64,000 bases of DNA. Origin: Stratiolaelaps scimitus. Taxonomy: Eukaryota; Arthropoda; Arachnida; Mesostigmata; Laelapidae. A program made the translations under genes and the position numbers. The notes beneath the pieces are model-generated. The model did no database searches. It saw nothing but the letters and a program-made list of their open reading frames with translations, and had not been told where the DNA came from. The stretch's first letter is position 1; each line of letters begins with the position of its first letter. Positions 59,601 to 64,000 of this stretch are shown piece by piece. The stretch is taken from NCBI GenBank assembly GCA_019614645.1, contig JABWDB010000016.1:2852001-2916000 (forward strand), read 5' to 3'.

Positions 59601-62600
59601 GAACGAAGACGCAGGCAGGACCAGAGGAGGAGGAGGAGAACATGAAAAGAGCTGTCTGCTATACTAGCGATCTGTCTCTATGCTCCACGTTATAGCGAAA
59701 CTAGCTGGTTGCCGGGGAGATTGCCGGGGAAATGGGATGGCCATGGTGGAGAAGACCTTTCCTACCGACGGGAAAGTGTGTGAAGGGGAGGCGGTTTGCG
59801 CTGCTTACTTCGTTGTTTGAGTGGGTGATGTGTTTAAATTGGGCCCGGATAACGCAGGCCAGAGAAGACCCAGAGAGCGAAGGAGAGAGAGAGATAGAGA
59901 GAGAGAGGAGCATGGTAATCTGCGGCGGAGCGTTCTAAAATAGGTGTGCGCGAAATGACGATCCTTGGTAATTTCAATCAAGCAGACTTCGCAGATAGGG
60001 ATGGATAACGCATCGGTAGCTCAGTTAATGTATTTTTCGACATATGAATGTGAAAATGTATTTCATTTTAGATAATACAGCGCGAATGTGTGATACTGCG
60101 CCGAACGGTTGCGGTTAAAGCGGCCCAAGGAACTGAGCTATTATTCACCAGTCTGTTGTTGTCTTTTAATGATTCTTGACTCATCTGTTTGTCTAACCTT
60201 TAACCGTCTGTGACGGCTCTGTCTCTTGCGACAAGGTACTGGTTTGAGTAGTGGGAGCATTTATTTGTCATGTTTCCAAAAGATGATGTAGTGCATCACA
60301 CGAATGCAAAGATACGATTGAGAGGGAATGCAAGAGAGGGAACAAGCCCAAGATGAATGAGCCAGTCGGTGGTGAGTCCAATTGGCGGTCTGTTATAATA
60401 GCTGTTTGTTGGACTCGGCATTTTGTTCTTTGGTCGCACTACCTGCCCAATACTAGTGATGATAGTGGGTGGTACCTTTTGACGAAACGGCATCGTCGCC
60501 TCCTCGTCCGCTCCGACCCTATGTCGATTCCACACCTCATTGGCAGCATCACCACTGAATGGACTCGGAGACCAACGAGCAGCAACGAAAAATAGGTCAT
60601 ATAGCCGGAGCTGGAGTGACAGACGCTTTGCTGGTTCCACTCCACGAGCGGATGGGTGGATATCTCTAGATACCGGTTGTGTCCTGGTCTACACGGTGTG
60701 CGTACTCAGTGCACTGGCGAGCCGTATGGAGCCGTGTATAGGCTGTATGAAGAAGGAGCTTCGGGGTGTGGCTCTGAGGTATTGGACGTTGTTGGTCCTC
60801 GTGCGGCGGAGAATGAAAGCTCTGCCAAAAGGAACAGCAGGCATCAGTAAGAAGCGGGAACGGCCGTGTGGCCGCAGCGTCCGGGTGGAGACTCTGTAGG
60901 GACCGCTCCTGCGGTATCAATGGATGACGAGGCCAAGAGAAGGCGACATATTGCGACACAGCACAGGATTTTATGCTGCCGCCTGTTTTATCTCCGCTGT
61001 CCACTGGTGATGTTGCCGTCACTGCTGTTGCTCCTGCGGCTGCTGCCTTTGCTGGTGAATGAAGTGGTTTTCATTCTATTGTTGCTGTCGTATCGCCATC
61101 CGCCAGCGTGCTCTCTCACCCAAATCCTGACATTTGCTTTCGGTAAAAGAATGTGCAAAGCAGAGAACGAGATATTCAAATTTCCACAGGAAAACCAAGA
61201 ACCAAACAGGTATCTTAGTCTAGTGTCGCTCTGCAGCGGGGTCTGTCCTTCTGCCAATGGATTCTCCAAGGAACATCCAAGGCGCATGCAAATTAGCTTA
61301 TACCTTTGTCAGCTCGTTCCTCATCTGTGCGTCGATTTACCGCTACGCCCCTCTAAGTGGTGACAACCAGTCGCTTCCAACTTATTATCCCCAACTCTTT
61401 GTAGTCAAGCAGAAGAACGAAGAACACAAGCTGAGGTATCGACGATGTGAGGAAGAGGAAAGGACTAAAAATGAGGCTTATAATAGGGTTAGAACCGAGT
61501 TTACAACTAGGAAAAATATGAGGTCATATTATTAAGAAAAAAAGGTAAGCTTACCTTCTGCGACAACATTAGTTCCAACTGTGTGCACACCTTTCCCCAA
61601 GGCTAGGTATGACCCTAGTGTAGGCCTAATCACCCGCGCTGTGCATTGTTTTTGTGGAGAACGTTTTATTACCATACCTACAAGGGTAAATGTACAGGTT
61701 AAGACATAATTTGACTATGAAAGCTATGCACTAAACGTATTATATATGTCTATGTGAAAATAAGCGAATGGGAACATGCAACGAAAACAACTAGCGACAA
61801 ACACCTGTGCGAACAACGCCTTTGGCATGCTCTCCGTCTAGCTCGTACAAATGCCTAGCCATTGCTGCTACTAGGCTCTGTTTGTTGTGTCAAATAGTTC
61901 TTGAATTATGCTTTGCCGAAATCGTCCCAACCAAATAAAATAATAGCGGGAGAAAGTGCAGAACGTCTTCGCCGCAGTATAATCCATCTTGCAAGGTCGC
62001 GTTACAAGTTTTATCCCATGCTCGGTCGCTGGTTGGCTCGTTCAGTCATTCACTGCATCCGACGAGGTAAGGTCGTCGTCGTCGTCCGATTCGCGCTGAA
62101 GGGGTCACTGCTATACTGATCGATTGGCTTCCTCTCTTCTAACAAATGAAGTTCTATTCTAGCACTTGTCCGATAGCTGCCAACGAGGGAAGTGGACGAT
62201 CGGAAAGCCCGCTGAAAGGAACACTGCCGTCAAAGGAGCTGCAGCTGGCTAGGTAGTCCGACCCGTTTTAGGAATACCGCTAGTAGGTTAGAGATTAGCT
62301 GACAGCCTCGTATAAATACGCACGCACGAACACAAACCCACACGGATGTAGCTGGATGCTGACGAGATTCACCGGGAAGCCGGCCATCGAGCTGCGAAGC
62401 TCTCACTCTGACCATTGCTTCAGCTGCACTTCGCTGACCAGGGTAAATGCTTACAAAAGTTGTTACTTCTTCGCTTCTACCCCTTTATGCTTCTCCGCAC
62501 AACCTTTATACACTCAGAGCCTCTCACAGCGTAGGCGGCTGGGTTGGGCTGCTTCGGACAGGCTCCACCCGCAGACCATTCTGCTGTCTCCTGCCGAGGC

Positions 62601-62730
62601 GAGCCTCTTCCTTCAGCGAAGCAGATCTGGACAAGCGAACCCCATAGGCTGCCGGTCGTCGGCGAGTCAATGGTACACTGCTGCCGCTGTCGAGGGGTAC
62701 AAAGAGGCCTTCAGCGTCAGAGTTAGACGC
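59601..62730. other. Intronic non-coding region
   Basis: No supported exon. Contains a GA tract (about 59884-59908), a 16-bp palindrome (61543-61558), and isolated donor-like strings (for example GAG|GTAAGG near 62066) with no matching conserved exon. Confidence 0.5.
61543..61558. repeat. 16-bp perfect palindrome
   Basis: AAGGTAAGCTTACCTT reads the same on both strands. It places a donor-like GGTAAG on each strand. Confidence 0.85.
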
Positions 62731-63200
62731 GGCTACGTAAAATGCGAGAGGAATGGAGGAAAACGTGTGGGTTAAGAGTTGGGCGGATAGTGGACACGCG
62801 AAGGGGTCGAATAGGGTTGGTGGCTATGGGGGCAACGAACGAGTCTGGGATTTGGGGAGAGACGGGTAGGACAAGCAGCGCAATCAGATTTAAAATAGCT
62901 CACCAAGCGACCGAGCGATCCAAAGAGGAACGGGAGTGACAAGAATCTTACGAAGTTCGACGAGGAAAAGTAGATAGAGGAGACTCAGAGAGGATGAACG
63001 AATGGACGTTCGGGCGGCGGAAGCAAAAGGAATGAGTGTTGGTTGGTCGGTCGGTACTTCGGTTCCTCAGTGAAGAACAGGGTGGCCAGCGGCATAAGGC
63101 GCACGAAACGAAGCCTGGTGTCTCCTAGGGCTGGTTGGAGGCTATGTTGAGGGTGAGGCGAGATGAGGGATGGCGGTGAACGAGGCGACGCAGGACGACC
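62731..63200 (+). other. Purine-rich block
   Basis: The plus strand is visibly enriched in G and A (GGGTTGG, GGGGAGAG, GAGGAGA and similar), opposite in sense to the pyrimidine-rich block near 59000. No conserved reading frame was found. Confidence 0.5.
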
Positions 63201-64000
63201 GGGGGTAGCTAAGGGGAATTGTCGACGACGATGACGACACTTGAAAAGAACGAAGCGATGGAGGTCTTGGACGAGGATCCAGCAAGGAATACAGTACTTT
63301 CAGTGGCGAACGATGGCGAAGGCATTAGAGGTCGACAGCATCGATGTACACCAAGGTCCGCTTTGACGCAAGCAGCGGGTGGTGGTGGCCAGTATTGCTT
63401 GTTGTATTGATGATGCTGCTGCTGTTCTTGTTGGTGTTCACGCGCGAGAAGGAGAGAATGGAAAGAAGACGAATCCGCTGCTTCTGTTTCCTCCCCTTGA
63501 GCTCTGCCATCCCATTTCCTCTCTTGTGTGGGCTCTCCTCGTGCACACAACATGTGTGCTCTTGCCTTCACGCAGCGTCTGTGTGTCTGACGTTTTAGCA
63601 ATGGTCAATGGGCCCCATTCGGGTTTTGTCGGCCGGTGGTTCAGTGCCCTCCCACTCGAAGGGAAACAGCTGTGTACAGCGGACAACGAAGCAAGTGTAG
63701 GTAGTTGGATACACGATGTACGAATCGGAATCGAGCACCGGTCACAAAGTCCGAACAGACACTAAGTTTTGTATGTAGTATAACTTGATGGTGGAGGCTG
63801 GGTCGCATTAAGAGTTATTGAGTAGTCGGTGATAGTGATATGGAGAGACAAAGAAACAGAACGAGACTGAGAGAGAGAGAATTGGGAAGTGGCGCAGTTG
63901 TGTTCCAAGTCTGCTCCTTCTATGGTGGAGTAGTCTCTTTTGTTGGGGTCTCTGCTCGCACTGCAAGCGCGAATCAGAGGCGAAGAACAAATCATCGAAT
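63201..64000. other. Non-coding right end
   Basis: Contains short GAT/CTG units near 63405-63425 and GA runs near 63870. Overlapping frames on both strands (for example 63379-63765 plus and 63601-63209 minus) carry no recognisable motif. Confidence 0.45.

Larger units (their letters stand above)
37797..64000 (+). other. Putative first coding intron of the ARID5-like gene (open to the right)
   Basis: No reading frame in this 26-kb stretch looks like the expected continuation of the BAH-like module or like an ARID domain. No plausible last exon or polyadenylation context was recognised. The simplest reading is one long intron continuing beyond the window. It could hold nested non-coding genes that cannot be recognised by eye. 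Confidence 0.5.

Noticed and set aside
1..64000. Bacterial-style features (operons, Shine-Dalgarno sites, CRISPR arrays, rRNA/tRNA clusters)
   Set aside because: No spaced identical repeats with unique spacers, no gene clusters and no ribosomal sequence seen. Splice signals and microsatellite density indicate a eukaryote.

Overview
The window looks like eukaryotic, probably arthropod, nuclear DNA. It is almost entirely non-coding and is crowded with simple repeats: (TA)n, (CT/GA)n, CTG/CAG, CCG/CGG and ATT tracts occur every few hundred bases to few kilobases on both strands. There are no operon-like gene arrays or tightly packed reading frames. The only convincing coding sequence is split by consensus splice signals. 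A mite, tick or other arachnid would fit this texture and the single protein match, but the sequence seen here does not fix the taxon.

The one gene I can support is the N-terminal coding exon of an ARID5-family protein (ARID5B-like) on the + strand. The exon runs from about 37325 to 37796. A branch point, pyrimidine tract and AG precede it. It has a short G-rich 5' untranslated stretch with an in-frame stop, then an ATG at 37404, 131 codons and a CAG|GTAAGT donor in phase 0. Residues about 57-125 resemble the conserved N-terminal module of the long isoform of vertebrate ARID5B. That module lies ahead of, and is separate from, the DNA-binding ARID domain. I found no ARID domain exon, so the rest of the gene probably lies to the right of the window, across an intron of more than 26 kb.

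Layout: 1-37324 is sequence upstream of this exon, either intergenic or 5' intron, with repeats, hairpins and weak transposon-like traces. 37325-37796 is the ARID5-like exon. 37797-64000 is the putative first coding intron. It contains a large AT-rich inverted repeat (38640-38784), a possible LINE remnant (about 45256-45486), a candidate recursive splice site (57666/57667), a perfect 13-bp hairpin (55946-55975) and two blocks of marked strand asymmetry (pyrimidine-rich 58880-59520, purine-rich 62730-63200). I found no rRNA, tRNA, CRISPR array or complete transposon.

I did not find a new multi-gene system. The items most worth checking are the ARID5-like exon and its regulatory leader, the candidate ratchet splice sites, and several long inverted repeats that could be MITE-like elements or transcribed hairpins.
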